Below are positions 27,650 to 40,471 of a DNA stretch of 64,000 nt, one piece after another; the first letter of the stretch is position 1, and each line of letters opens with the position of its first letter. The DNA comes from Helianthus annuus (lineage: Eukaryota; Streptophyta; Magnoliopsida; Asterales; Asteraceae). Position numbers and translations under genes: made by a program. The stretch spans positions 118,236,646-118,300,645 of the forward strand of contig NC_035443.2 in assembly GCF_002127325.2 (NCBI RefSeq), in the 5' to 3' direction. Under the pieces are notes generated by a model. The model was not told where the DNA came from. It saw only the letters and a list, made by a program, of their open reading frames with translations, and did not search any database.

Positions 27650-30600
27650 ATGGATACTGAGTTCTATAATGCATTTGCAACACCGTCTGGTCCATCAGCT
27701 ATTGTTCAAGCCATGAGTATAGAAAACGAGACGGGAACTACCCAAAAGCCCCCGAAATTGATGAGTATTGAAGAATACTACGGGTGGAAAGACAGATTCG
27801 AGAACTGGGTTCAGGCTAACCATCTTAGGTCGTGGGAATGTATCTTGAAGAAATACGTGTTGCCTCGAACAGATTTGCAAGTTCTTAAAGAGTTATCAGA
27901 ATTCAGTGAACAAGAAAGAAACATGTATAAAGCCGAAAAGATGATGATCAGTCTGCTTCAACAAGCGATCAAAGAAGATATCTTTATCTTGCTACAGCAT
28001 GACAAGACATCAAAGTCGATTTGGGATGCTCTTCGTATAAAATTTGAAGGTAGTGAAAACATGATAAAGAGCAAGAAAGCGCTGCTTAAGAAGGAGTTTG
28101 ATCTGTTCAGTAGTCTACCGGGAGAGGATACAAAGAAGCTGATTGAACGTTACTGCCACCTAGTGCGATCAATGTCGATGTTGAGTATTACAAAAGATCG
28201 TGAAGAGTGGGTAGACAAGCTAGCTGATGCACTACCACAGAAAGAATTGGGCACATATCTGATGATTCTGAAGAACACGGGTGTTTATGATGGGTTGACT
28301 ATATCTCAGTTCATAGAAAAGATCGAGAGTCAGGATTTGGAACAGCAAAAGTTTGCTAGGATGAACAGTCCGAGTGGTCAACAGGATATTAAAATGTACT
28401 ACAAAGGAAGCATTCCGGTTCCAAAATCTGAGAGAAGTCCGAAAATCCAAACTGCATTCAGTGTTGGAGATTTATCAGAAAAAGCTGATCAGGGTTCAAG
28501 CAAAAGCAGCAGCGGTTTCTCATCATTTCCGAGTGTTAATCCTAAAGAGTCAAATTCAAGTTTTCAGTCTCAAAGCACAAAAACAGGAAATGGTTACGTG
28601 ATTCAGTGCAACATCGCTCTAAATCTTCCAGAAGGTCAAAGTTTCTCAGAAGACACTGCTAAAGATCACATGGCTCTACTTGGTTCAGTGTTGTTATCCT
28701 ATGAAGGGCTTGTTGCTGGTCGGATCGGAAATCCTATGCTCACCAAAGAGGATTACGATCAAATAGACGCCGAAGAGATGGAATTAATGGATATCAAATG
28801 GTGTCTTGCTAGTGTTCTTAGGCGTGCTGAAAAGTTCAAAACAATTACCGGGAGAAATGACTTTCTTGATGCTCATGTATCTACTTTAGGTTTTGATAAA
28901 TCTAAAGTTACTTGTTTTCGTTGCAGGGAGAAAGGCCATTTTAAGTGGGAATGCAAGAACAGAGAAGCTAGTGGTGCTCAGAATCCATTCGGAAAAGACG
29001 AATACTACCGGAAAGCCATTTATCAGCAGGTTGGTCAATCACAAGATTCACAGACGGCTCATGGTAGGAAGATTGAGGATTCCAAGAGAGCATGTTTAGT
29101 AGATTTCAACTGGAGCAACTACATATCTCCTGATAGCAAAGCTTGTTTAGTTGATCAAGATGATGAACAACTACCTGAAGGCTTCAGTTGGGATATGTTT
29201 GTTGATGAAAAGGGAGAATTCAAAGCTTTCATCGCTAAGATTGTTAGAGAACCAGACATGTTTACCACATGGATGAAGTCTATTAGAGTGACTGTGAAGA
29301 GTGAAGATGAAGAGTTTGTTACAACTGATGATAGTTCAGAAAGTGCCGATGAAGTTTCACAGAGTTCAGATGAGAGTATTCAGAATGATGCTACTTCAGA
29401 AAAGGAAGTTGTATTTGATCAAACACCGTCTGATTCTGGTTTATCAGATGCTGATTCTGAAAAATCTATACAGTTTGATCAATCACCAGTTGATAGCAGT
29501 AGTGATGATGAGGAAGAAAAGCATATTAATATTGCTAAAACTCATCTTTCTCCTGAAAGTTTTCATTTCTATTTTGCAGATCGCATGGAAAAGCTGAAGG
29601 CAAAAAAAGCTACAAAGGAGCAAATGGAAATGAAGACTGAAAGTGTGGCTGAGGAGAATGATAAGACTGAGAAGGTGAGTGAAGAAAAGATGTCTGAAGC
29701 TGAGAAGGTGATAGAGACAGAAAAGGTTGTAGAAGTGGTGAAAACAATTGAGATTGAGAAGATTGTTGAAGTTGTAAAGCCTTGCGAGAAGTGTTTGGAA
29801 GCTTGCAAGGGATGCGCAGCAAAAGACGAAATAATTGCCGAGTATGAAAAGAAAAAGGAGCAGTTATTGTTCAACCTAAATTATGTGAAAGAATCTTATG
29901 ATGTCTTGAACAAAACAGTAACTGGTCTCCAAAAGACAAATTCAGAAAGAACAAGCACTGACAATGATGAATGCTGTGATGATGACAAAGCAGAAAGCTA
30001 TCAATTTCTACATTGAAGAAAGTGCTAAGTGGAAGCAAGAGTTGAAGACCGAAAAGATTGAGAATGAGAGAATTAGACGTTTATTACAAAGTTATTCAAG
30101 TTCTGATTATCTCATTGATCGTATTTACCCAACTGTTGCAGGTATGGAAGCTTTTCAAGATGAGAAGCCAAAGAAGAAGAAAGATTGTGGTAAGAAACCG
30201 ACTGTTAGCTATAACAAGTGTCCGCCTCCAATTTGGGAAGGGTACTCTCCTAGAAAACCAAACGAGGAGCAACTTGAAAAAGCAGTCAATATAAAGCTAA
30301 AAACCGACACAACTGACGTTTTACCAGAAAACATTGATGTTACGTTCACCTCCTCTGACACTGATCATGAGTCTGAGTTAATAAAAAAGGTGGTCGATCA
30401 GGTGTTGGATACTGATGAGGATGAGTCAAAGTCTGAGTCTGGAGGGTCGAATTCGTCAGTCAACAGTCAAAAGTCGTCGGTCAAACGGTCTTATAGTAAA
30501 GAATTTTTGTTATCAAAAGCAAATTTGGATGATGAAACATTTGAAGTAGCATACACTTTAAATGATTCGGACAAATTATATTCTGACAAAGAATTTCCAA

Positions 30601-31569
30601 TAAGAAGTGTCAGATTTGAATTGATCAAAAAGGTTTTCAAAATGACAGAAATTAATATTTCTGAAATAAAAGATTTAAATCTTACTGGAAAACCTAAAAA
30701 GTACACTTCAAGAGTTCAACAACGTCTAAACAAGAAAAAGGGTTACAATTCTGGTTCTGGTTTTCAAAAGAAATCAAACCAAAATCGTAGCTACAAAAAA
30801 AAAAAGGCGTTGGATTTATTCCATCAGAAAATGATAAAAATTTGAAAAATTCTAAAACAAAAACAGAATTTGTTTCAGGAGGAAGTTCAGAAGACGAACA
30901 GAAGAAACCATTCTGGAGACAGTCAAATCAAGATTTTTTGCTGAGAGGAAGAAGAATGGAACTGAAAAGATCTATTCAAGGGAGACTCGTACCTGTTATA
31001 AATGCAATGAAGCTGGTCACATTGCATGGAATTGTCAGAAAAATGCTAAAACAAAACAGGGAGTTTCTCAGAAATTGAAAGAAAAAGTTGTTGATGTTGA
31101 ACCACCAACTGACAGATTTAAAATATTTGAAAATTCAAAATATGAGGTTGGTGAGTGTTCGAAAAAGAATTTTTACAAAAAGAAAGAAAAAGACAACCAA
31201 ATGTGGGTTATTAAACAGGTTGAAAAAAATGTCGGCGATGAATCTGGTTCCACAAAGCCAGAAGAGCCACAGGTTGAGGGAAAAATTTCAGTGAATGATG
31301 ATGAGTTTCCATCACTGAAATTTGAAGAGGTTAAAAAGAAGGTTGGAAAGGTTGACATCTCGAATCAGTTTTACACAGAAAAAAATGAATTTGATGTCGA
31401 GAAAACATTTAATGGAAGTGTTAAAAAGATTTTTGGAAAAATGCTAAATAGGAAAGCAAAGGGGGTTAAAGATTTTTATGCAACTAAAAAGGCAACATAC
31501 AACCCTACTATGCAAGAGTTGAAAGCCATCAAGTCTGAGAAGACTTGGATGGAAGTTTGTTTTCCATGA
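27650..31569 (+). pseudogene. gag: C1 gag polyprotein, three frameshifts
   Basis: The first frame (27650-30016, 788 codons) has an N-terminal capsid-like UBN2 region (residues ~35-235; KPPKLMSIEEYYGW, LLKKEFDLF) and a zinc knuckle CFRCREKGHFKWEC (~residue 425). Acidic repeats and a coiled coil follow. The sequence continues in other frames after shifts near 29990, at an A11 run near 30800 and at a T6 run near 30945. The later part includes a SYSSSDYLIDRIYP helix, PENIDVTFTSS and a second knuckle (CYKCNEAGHIAWNC, about 31000), and ends TWMEVCFP. It matches the C2 gag module by module. It would form the particle and bind RNA. Confidence 0.85.
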
Positions 31570-33755
31570 AGTCTTAGGACTATGCCGGAGATCCCAAGTT
31601 TATATCATGGATCAGGAATCGGCATCATTCTAGTGTTTGAAAAGTTTGTATGAAAATTTGTTAAAATCATTAAATGTTTACAGGTTGAAGGACTACGCCG
31701 GAGCTTCTAGGTTGGTAAGTGTGAAGCATGAATCGGAATCTGATTGGTAAATGTAGACGTAACATTCCTACAGTGGGTAGTTGTTCAAATATACCTACAA
31801 GTGGTTTTGTTTGTGATTCTACAAGTGGTTATTTTTACAGATGGTACAGGTTGCTTAATTGCAAAACGGTAAATCAGGGACATTAAGTTGTACTTGATTT
31901 ACTAACATAATAACTGACAAGATGATGAACCATATCCCCATGCTTAACAAATGGTAAACTTACAAGTGGTAAAAACAAACTCATTTTCTGGAAAAATCAT
32001 TTTGATTAAAACAAACTTAAGTGTTTTGAGATCTAAATGAGAAAATGGTTTGTGAAAGGGGAGTTCTGATTATTTATGCATTAGTGGATGGCGAATTGAT
32101 GCGATTCGATGTCAGTTGTCAAGTTTCTGTATAGTTTGTGTTGCATTTCATGTTTCTAGTGGGTCAAGAGTTTAGTAAAGTTTTCAAATTTCCTTTGAAA
32201 TGTGTTTGCATTTTAGGGGGAGTAAGAAAATTTCAGAAATTCCAAAAACATTAGAAAATTTGAAAAATACAAAAACATGATAAAACCTAAAATGAGTTTT
32301 GTTGTGAAAAAGAGGAAATGATAGTACATCAGTAGACTGTCACAACATGCTAAAGAATTGTAATGCAAAAATGTGATAAACAATCTCACTACAGATGTGT
32401 CAGTAGATTTTTACACACTTAGTAAATTGTGTCGAGATATAAAATAAATTTCAAACTTGCTTGTTCTGTGGGTTAACAACTTCTTGGATATATAGGTAAC
32501 CCCTGAAATCTTGTTTGAAAGGTCCCTTATTCTGAGATACTAGGTCTTTATGCTCAGTGATATCTGGGGTATTATCCCGGGACTTCTGCTGTATGGAAGT
32601 ACTGACCTAGCCCCGGATAATGCTTTCCGCAAAAGCTTGAAACATAGCTTCGCCCTCAGCAAGCTGATGAAACAATAAAATTGATAGTTGCTGCTGTTGT
32701 AATCAAAAGATCCTCTAAAGGGGACACACCAAAAGTCGAAGCCGTCATCTCTCTGCGTATACGAAAGTATCGACCTGAGCTCTCACGACCCTCGCATCTA
32801 ACCCCTGACAGATATCATCTGTGGTATACTCACCTGTAAGACTGAATCTTGGGATCTGGATACGGGAGTATATTCAAGTAGTCGGACACACGAATAAGTT
32901 TAAGTGCTTAAAACATTAATTCGTATCTCAAAGCAGTTGAAATTTGTGTGAAAATTTAAGTGGACAAATATACTGACAAACTAGGTGAATTGTTTAGAAC
33001 TGAAATTGAAATCAAGCTTAATGGTGTTAGTGACATGATTAATATACTGATATGATCCTCTTACACGAACTCACAAAAATATTATTTGTAAATATTTCAT
33101 TTCTGCATCTTGTTGTTTCTACATTTGATGTCAGTTGTTGTCTTTACAAATGGTGTCATTTACTTTCTTTCAGAAAATCCAAAAAGATTTTGTGTGTGTT
33201 TTAGCATAAATTCTGAAAAAAAATCAAAAAGATTTTCGACAACTAATGTTGGAAAGCTGATTTTCAAAATTCCGAGTGCTAAACATGATGACATTGTTGT
33301 GAGGGGGAGTATGTTATGAATATTAAATGTGTTTTGAAAATCAACAAGTGGTTCATCATATGGAAAGTTATTTTTGAGGGAGAGTTGTTGTTGATGCACA
33401 CGTTTATGAGAGAAAATCATCTGATTATTTCAGAGAGTTGGTGCATTTGTTTATACTTAAATTGTTACAATTTTATTTCCGGGTTAAGAATGTGCAGTTT
33501 TAGCCAAGTTTCGATCCTGGAAGTTGAAGACTCTGCACATAGAGCTTGAGCCAGGTTTCGATCTTGGAACATGAAGAGCCAGACAATGATCCTGATGCAG
33601 ATATTGCTGAAGAACAAAGGAATGCCAACAAATTGAGAGGGGGAGTCTGAAAATAGAAAAAGAGAAAAGCCCAGAGACTGATCAAGACTGAAGAAGTGAA
33701 GACACAGTATTGTCGTGACTCGATGGACGACTCCGTCAACATCTGAGGGGGAGTT
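31570..33755 (+). other. C1 non-coding 3' region where pol should be
   Basis: No long frame and no pol motif in any frame. 31570-32300 has repeated CTACAAGTGGTT and GACTA(T/C)GCCGGAG motifs. 32312-32885 matches the 3' regions of C2 and C3. 33270-33755 has several polypurine-like tracts (GTGAGGGGGAG, TTGAGGGAGAG, GAGAGGGGGAG, CTGAGGGGGAG), a feature described for Sireviruses. A palindrome-poor, T-rich stretch lies between. Confidence 0.6.
32312..32885 (+). other. Conserved non-coding region, C1 copy
   Basis: Blocks shared with C2 and C3 in the same order: AAATGATAGTACATC, GATGTGTC-GTAG, GATATAAA, CCCTGAAATC-TGTTTGA, TTCTGAGATA-TAGGTCTTTATGCT, TCTGGGGTATTAT, GGAAGTACTGACCT, AAAGATCCTCTAAAGGGGAC and ATACGGGAGTATATTCAAG. 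Confidence 0.75.
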
Positions 33756-34185
33756 TGTTGGTGCACTACATCTGTCGACTTCGTCTTGTATCGAGTCTTA
33801 CATTGTATTGTATAGATTAGGGCGCGTTTTACGAGAAAATAGGAGATTATATGTGTTTAGTAGATAGGTTTCGCTCATATGGTCATAGAAGGAAGGTTTC
33901 GCTTATATGGACATATGAGGTTTCGCTCATATGGACATGTACGTATAAGCGAAACCTCAGCATCTATAAATAGGAGTTCATTCGAGCGAAACCATAGCGA
34001 TTGCCTTGTATTCCATGCCGAAGTGCTGCCGGTGTGAAGATCGAGCTGTAAACGTTGTCATATCAATACATACATTAGATTAATTGAAAAACAAGCTGTT
34101 TCTACCTTCGTTTCTTGTTATTCCACACCTGAAACGAAGTAAAACTCCTCTGAACGACTCGTTCGGGTCAGATCACGATCCTACA
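33756..34185 (+). repeat. C1 3' LTR
   Basis: 430 bp, four visible differences from the 5' LTR (near 34016, 34070, 34074 and 34124). The polypurine tract CTGAGGGGGAG ends four bases upstream. Confidence 0.93.
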
Positions 34186-34453
34186 AACATGGTACAGGAT
34201 CACAATTAGCTAGGTCCCTAAAATCCAGTACGAAGGGGGGTAGGCTCATTTCGGATCGTTTCGGATCGTGTCGGTACGATGTACCATATCATGCGGTACG
34301 ATGTACCAATTAAACTAAGTGCTATTATTTTGGATCATATTTCATAAGTAGCTTCAAACTTCAAATTTCAAAACAGATTACATAACTTGAAACCTTAAAA
34401 AAGATAAACGATAAAGTCACAAAGAAGTTCTAAAAAAACATGACAAAATAAAA
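34186..34453. other. Flank between C1 and the hAT gene
   Basis: Contains GGTACGATGTACC twice and CGGATCGT-TCGGATCGTGTCGG, short palindromic or repeated motifs of the kind found near hAT ends. This may be the 3' subterminal region of the element encoding the transposase at 34454-35846. Confidence 0.35.
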
Positions 34454-35846
34454 CTAAGAAATTAGTCCAGCCTTGGTTTTGTTTCCTTTGTCATTGTTTT
34501 TATCTTCATCCTTCTCCAAATCTTCCCACCGTTTCATGTCTTCAAGCGTTGAGCATTCCAACTTAGTTGATTCGGGATCCATATCCCACTTCTTGTGTGG
34601 TCCTTCTTTATACGATTCAGAAAACCTTGAACTTAGGCGGATGTTAGAATGAACATAAACTAGCTTGTCCGCTCTTTTACAACTAAGCCGGTTCCTCTTC
34701 ACACTATGGATATAAGAATAGGTGCTCCAATTTCTTTCAGCTGAAGAACTACTTATAGGTTGCGACAAGATCTTCTTCGCCACTTCAGCCAATTCTGGAG
34801 TTTCTGCACCATAAGTAGACCACCACTCAATTGCTTCCATTGTTACCGCATCTAAATGAGCAGCAGGTAATGAAAAAAGACCTTTCTTCATGGTAAAGGT
34901 AGCAAATTGTTGTCGTAACATCTGCTGCTCCACTTTGTTTTCAGCAATGCGATTAAAAGCTTCCACTATGCCTGCTACAACTTCTTTGTCTTTGTTAGGT
35001 GCTTTTCTTTGCATGCCACCTGGTGCTAACGTTTCAAGGTAACGCGTGTCATAAAATCGAGGAGTTAAAGCGAATCCCAAACAATGTAGAGGTATGCTCA
35101 TTTTCTCCCATTGTCTCAATAGAATTTGCTTCACTTGAGGGAAATACGAGGCATATATACTCTCCTTCATCACATCTTTAATTTCTCCTAACATGTTATC
35201 CATCTTCTCATATATTTCCCCCATTTTTGTGCCTTCACCATCGCAAAATTTTATCAACAAGAAAATAGGCTTGGTGATTTTTAAGATGTTTTCAACTTCA
35301 CCCCAAATGTCATCATCCCTAATAGTGTCAACAACAAGTTGTGTGATCGTTTGAGTGTGTTCATCGCCTTGTTTTGCCCAATCTCTCCACGAATTTAGAG
35401 CAATTGTTGTAGAAAGGGCCTCTCTACAAACGGTTAACCTCTTCAACAAAATGTAATGAGAGGCAAATCGGGTTTTTGCAACCTTTAAAAGCTCCAACTT
35501 TGAATTCTCTCTAAACATGGCTAAAGCTTGCCCATGGTTCAAAAAATACTTCACAATCATTTTTCCTTTTTTGTATGTGTCATTTAGCCAAAAAAACTCA
35601 TTTGCAAAGTCTTTAAAAATGAGATTTAATGTATGCACACAACATGGTGACCAAAAAATATGCTTGTATACCTTTTCGATCTCTTTTCCCGCTGCTTTAC
35701 AATTGGCTGCATTGTCTGTCACGACGCTAAGAACATTACTTGACCCGACAGATTCAATCGCTTTGGTCAGAAATTCTGCAATTGCCAGCCCACTTTTCTC
35801 CTCCCCCGAAAAGTCTTCGGCATACATGAACATAGATCCACGGCTG
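34454..35846 (-). pseudogene. hAT transposase, C-terminal two-thirds, cut by the Gypsy element
   Basis: 459 residues remain after the first Met in frame; the frame stays open to the insertion point (SRGS before MFMYAEDFSG). TDNAANCKAAG and WSPCCVHTLNL are the DUF659/RNase H-like core of hAT transposases. WWSTYGAETPELAEVAKK and SSSAERNWSTYSYIHS, RNRL form the C-terminal dimerisation domain. The N-terminal BED zinc-finger part would lie beyond the Gypsy element, outside the window. Apart from the insertion the frame is intact, so the host copy may have been active when it was hit. Confidence 0.9.
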
Positions 35847-38800
35847 TGTCACACCCCGATATTTCCACATATTACCGGTGGGCCCGGTGGGGCGTATTGT
35901 GACGTAGTTGATATCATCATAGTCAATTTATCACAGTTCAATGCACAGCGGAAGTCTAGAGTAAAATTATTACAAACCGAATGAAAGTAGTATGAGTATT
36001 ACAAAACGGGTTGTAAAAAAAAGATCCACATGCGGATCAAAAACATAGGAAACATTGTTCAACAGACTTTTAAAGTGATAAAGCTTGCATGACTCTTTAT
36101 TTAATTCACTTGGGAGTAGCCAGCCTATTTCGCCTAGTACCTGCACTTAACCTTTTGGAAAATACGTCAGTTTACACTGGTAAATACAGTTAACTGACAC
36201 TTTTGAAAATGTTTTAAGAAAATTTATTTAAAAGCATAAGGCACAAATAATTTTTTATAACTTGGGATAATTATTTAAAAATAAACTTGTAAAAGAATTA
36301 CATGTTTGTTATACGTTCAGTAGCCCGGGCTGAATACCGGGTTAAAGATTAATAGACACACCACTTAATATAACCCACGGCGAGTTATTCTCGAACAGGT
36401 GGGTTCATTAATTTTACATACGCACCGGCACGTGTATGCCTACACCCCGTGCTTAAGTCGTGGCCATTTCAATGAATGAGCCGAGGATATCCAGGACATG
36501 CTCATTAACCCCCCAAAGACTTAGAACAAACAAAACAGATTAAACGGTTTATCTCAATGATTTAACCTTCATATGATTAAAAATTCAATACCCGACCAAG
36601 CGGTATTTTATATACCGTACCCCAAGCCCGTATAAGGGAAAATAAGTTAAAAGTATTTACCTGAGCAAAATATTTAAATTTATCTCAGCCGTATACAATC
36701 AGCAAGTGCAAATATCTTTTACTGGGCTTCTAAATCTGGAACTAAGGTTTTAATAACCTATTAGATTCCTAACGGGTCTTACTTAAGTTTAAACTTAGAC
36801 CGGTTAGTTTTAAAGGAAGATATACGGTTCCAAAACGCAAGATTAAACGAAGACCGGATTAGAATGTGATTTAGAACCGACAAGTATGAAGACTTGTATA
36901 AAATGGGTAAACTAAACACATTCTGGATTTTGAAGCAAAAATGATAAAGTTTGACCCGTTTCGGTCAATTTATGCAAACTAGTCACATAAACCGTACCGA
37001 ACGCGAAAAATGCATAACGGGTAACCAAATGAGTCATGTACAAGTTCCCTAAGTTAATATGCCTTAAATATGTTGTGATATCAGTTGGATACCTTCCATT
37101 ATGCCCAAAACGAATTTAAACTCAAATTAAGCCCCGTAGGGGTATTTAGGTCATTTTAAAGGTTATAAAAAGAGATTGAATATAATTCTAAGGTTCTGGT
37201 CTAAAATGATCAGTAAAAATATTTATTTTGGCAAGTCATATCAGTAGGGTATTGCATATATGTGAAATTTATCATTCATAACCAAACTATGCATCGTAGG
37301 GGCATTTTGGTCATTTCACATAAGCTTTAAGGTTAAATTTGGAAATCTGAGTTCAAAACTGTTGCTTACTGTTAAATTAAAAAAAATTACTTAAAACATC
37401 AGTAGGTATTAAGTCTTATATGTCAAAAATAGTTTTAATCCATACTATGCGTTTAAAACGCGTGAAAAGTCGATTTTAGGCGATTTTCAGGTTATATAAG
37501 GAAAGCTGAGATTTTTATCAGTCCAGAAGGCTTAAAATATTTTATTTAACATATAAAATCAGTAGCAAAAGGTTTGGTGTCAAAATGTTATGTAAAACTC
37601 ATTTTATTAGCAAAAAGGGTATAACCGACAATTATCGAATCAAAGCAAGAACCCTATGTTATGATCAGTTTAAAAATAAATAAAAATCTTCAAAAATCCA
37701 AAAATATTATATTAAATGAGTGGGTAAAAGGTTTGGTGTCAAAATTTGGGTTTAAATAGGCTTTATGCCAAATATGCCGTTTAATTATTAAAAAGCTTTC
37801 AAATTATGATATTGAGCATAACTCCTAATTTAGACCTCAAAACTGATGTCAATTTTTTAGGACATGTTTATAAATCAGTAATAAAGGTTTTTGTCTTCTT
37901 ACATTTTCAAAAATCTCGTTTTAATGTCAAAAGGGCATAATGGTCAACATTTAAGCAATTAACGGAAACATGCAAATGAATCGGATTAATTAGGAACCAA
38001 GTTGTATAACCTCAGAGGGTTATACTAACCTACAATATGGTCCTAAAGGAACCCTAAGGCATATCTAAACTAAGCTAAATCGGGTCAGAACTGAAAGTCA
38101 AAGCAAAAGTCTACTTTTGCGACTTTCGGTTCCGAACCGAGCCTAAACTCGGAATTGTCGGGTTGAAGATGCTTAGACATGTTATTACATTATTTACCAA
38201 GTTATTTTAGTGTTAAAATGTGTTCCATAACTTCTACATTACCAGATATGGATTTATTTGAAAAATAGCTTTCTGTTGACTTTTTATATTTAGGTTTGAC
38301 CCGACATTTGACCAAGTTAGAGTGGAAATCAGAGGGTGCCATTTTAAGGGTTTATTACCCACATAATTACCAACTCATAGCCACTTTCAATTCGAAAAAT
38401 GACTGGACCATTAGTGAATAATCACTAAGTCAAAGCTTAATTACGACGGCTTTGACTTTTGGTCATTAGACTAATAAAACTTGAATTAGGAAGGCTAAGG
38501 ATGCTTACAAAGGCTCTTAGCACGAATTAGGAACTTGAGAAAACTTGCTTGAAGTCCAGAGAGCTCCAGAGAGTGTGTTGAGAATGATTTTTTTTGAATG
38601 AGCAATGAACTAGTAAACCAACAAGTTCTTATATAGCCAAATAAACTTCACAAGATCATTACACACAAGCCTACAAGTGATTCCTGATCATCCCAGGTGT
38701 CCCCTAGCATGCAAAACCATTGGTTCAGCCCCTGGGATCGAAAAACACCATGCAAAGGCGGTGTAACCTGCTGTACATGCAGCTGTCCATTTTACTGCCC

Positions 38801-39358
38801 AGTTACAGGTCTTACGGACCGTAAGCCTAAGCCCTTACGGTCCGTATCCGTAATTCAAATTATATCGCTCAGCTAAGCCTTCTTACGGACCATAGGGCGA
38901 AAGCTTTGCGGTCCGTAAGCCTTCCATCAGAGACAAAATTTTTGAGAACTTTTATATTTGACCATGCAACTTTTTAAACTCAAATCTATAGTCACTTTCA
39001 GCAGGAATGGTCCACATGATCAGGTCTGCATTGATCAGAATGCATTTCCATGCATTAGTGTTTCCTTGGAGTCCTTTGAGGTGGCCATTGAATGAAGAAT
39101 TGTCGGTTTTTGCACATGTGACTTTATTTCTTGAAAGTTGAATAATTTATCATAAATTTAACCGGATGCTTATGAATTCTTTATCAGATATTCATGAGGG
39201 TGTATTTATATTTTACAAAGCTTTGGGAACATTAAAAGGTCACTCAGAGGTAGAATTAATATGTTGACACTTTTAATCCCTCCAGTTATCTTTTAACATG
39301 ATCCGAGTTTATGACATGTGTCTTTATAATATTGGTCGTGATTTTACGAGGTGTTACA
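35847..39358 (-). repeat. Gypsy 3' LTR, about 3.5 kb
   Basis: On the minus strand it starts TGTAACACCTCG, right after the polypurine tract AAGGGGGTGAGGA (plus 39359-39371), and ends GGGGTGTGACA at 35847. No coding frame is visible inside. Repeated short phrases (for example AAAAGGTTTGGTGTCAAAAT near 37567 and 37727) and CTTACGG-CCGTAAG blocks at 38809-38925 occur. Confidence 0.85.
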
Positions 39359-39394
39359 TCCTCACCCCCTTAAAAGAAATCTCGACATCGAGAT

Positions 39395-39898
39395 TTACTG
39401 AAATAAATCAGGGTACTTCTGTTTCATTGTGGACTCAACCTCCCACGTGTGTTTGGGACCTTTACGGGCATCCCATTTAACCTTCACTATTGGTACATGC
39501 TTCCTTCGAAGCTTCTTAATCTGTCGATCCTCGATCGACAAAGGTTTTTCAACAAACTTTAAGCTTTCATCTATATGCACATCCTTATGTGACATGGCTA
39601 GTGATTCATCGGCTAGGCATTTCTTCAAATTGCAGATGTAAAACACATTATGGATTCCACTGAGCTCTTCAGGCAGGTTTAACTTATAAGCCACTGTTCC
39701 GACACATTTGATGATCTCGAATGGTCCTATGTATCTTGGGCTTAACTTGCCTTTCTTGCCAAAACGCATTACCCCTTTCCAGGGTGATACCTTAAGTAAC
39801 ACTTTGTCACCTACCTCGAATTTCAGAGGTTTACGCCTTTTATCTGTGTAGCTTTTCTGCCTATCCCTGGCAGCTTTGAGACGATCATGAATCTGCAC
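39395..39898 (-). pseudogene. pol: Gypsy integrase C-terminus with chromodomain
   Basis: [20 protein letters not shown] and [11 protein letters not shown] are the integrase GPY/F-type tail. [18 protein letters not shown] and the ending YPDLFQ form the chromodomain that directs chromoviruses to marked chromatin. A TAG at 39962 separates it from the integrase core, in the same polyprotein order. Confidence 0.88.
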
Positions 39899-39961
39899 AA
39901 TCTCATCTGTCGTCTCCAGGACTATATCAGGTCCTGTTAGTTGGACATCTCCAACTTTCGC

Positions 39962-40444
39962 CTAGTAAACTGGCGTCCTGCACTTTCTTCCATACAAGGC
40001 TTCAAAAGGTGCAGCTTGAATACCGGAGTGATAGCTATTATTATACGAAAATTCAATCAATGGAAGATGATCATCCCAACTTCCACCTAAATCAATAACA
40101 CAAGCCCTTAACATATCCTCCAGCGTTTGAATTATACGCTCACTTTGACCATCCGTCTGAGGATGATATGCAGTACTGAAGTTTAATCGAGTGCCTAGGG
40201 ATTGTTGAAAGCTTTTCCAAAAATGCGATGTATATCTCGTATCCCTATCAGAGATAATAGACACTGGCACTCCGTGAAGTGATACAATCTCGTCCACGTA
40301 CAGCTGAGCTAACTTATCTGAGCTGTGTGTTTCCTTAATAGGTAAGAAGTGGGCTGACTTAGTCAGTCTATCTACTATAACCCAAATAGTATCATTTCCT
40401 CGCTTTGTCTTTGGTAACTTGGTGATAAAATCCATAGTCACCAT
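39962..40444 (-). pseudogene. pol: Gypsy integrase catalytic core
   Basis: Catalytic DD-E motifs are present: [25 protein letters not shown] and [25 protein letters not shown] is diagnostic for chromovirus integrase. It is bounded by in-frame stops at 40472 upstream and 39962 downstream, so this copy is dead. Confidence 0.9.
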
Positions 40445-40471
40445 TTCCCATTTCCAGGTGGGAAGTTCGGG

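Larger units (their letters stand above)
26686..34185 (+). mobile_element. Copia/Sirevirus element C1, gag-only and non-autonomous
   Basis: Two 430-bp LTRs (26686-27115 and 33756-34185) differ at four positions that I can see. AACGT and AACAT flank the element, a 5-bp target duplication with one change. The primer-binding site TGGTATCTGAGC follows the 5' LTR by two bases, and a polypurine tract (GAGGGGGAG) precedes the 3' LTR. The internal part has a long gag-type coding region (27650-31569, frameshifted) and then 2.2 kb without coding capacity. There is no protease, integrase, reverse transcriptase or RNase H. Near-identical LTRs imply a recent insertion using proteins supplied by another copy. 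Confidence 0.92.

Noticed and set aside
31570..33755. Envelope-like ORF in the C1 3' region
   Set aside because: Some Sireviruses have one, but no frame here is longer than chance and none is shared with C2 or C3.
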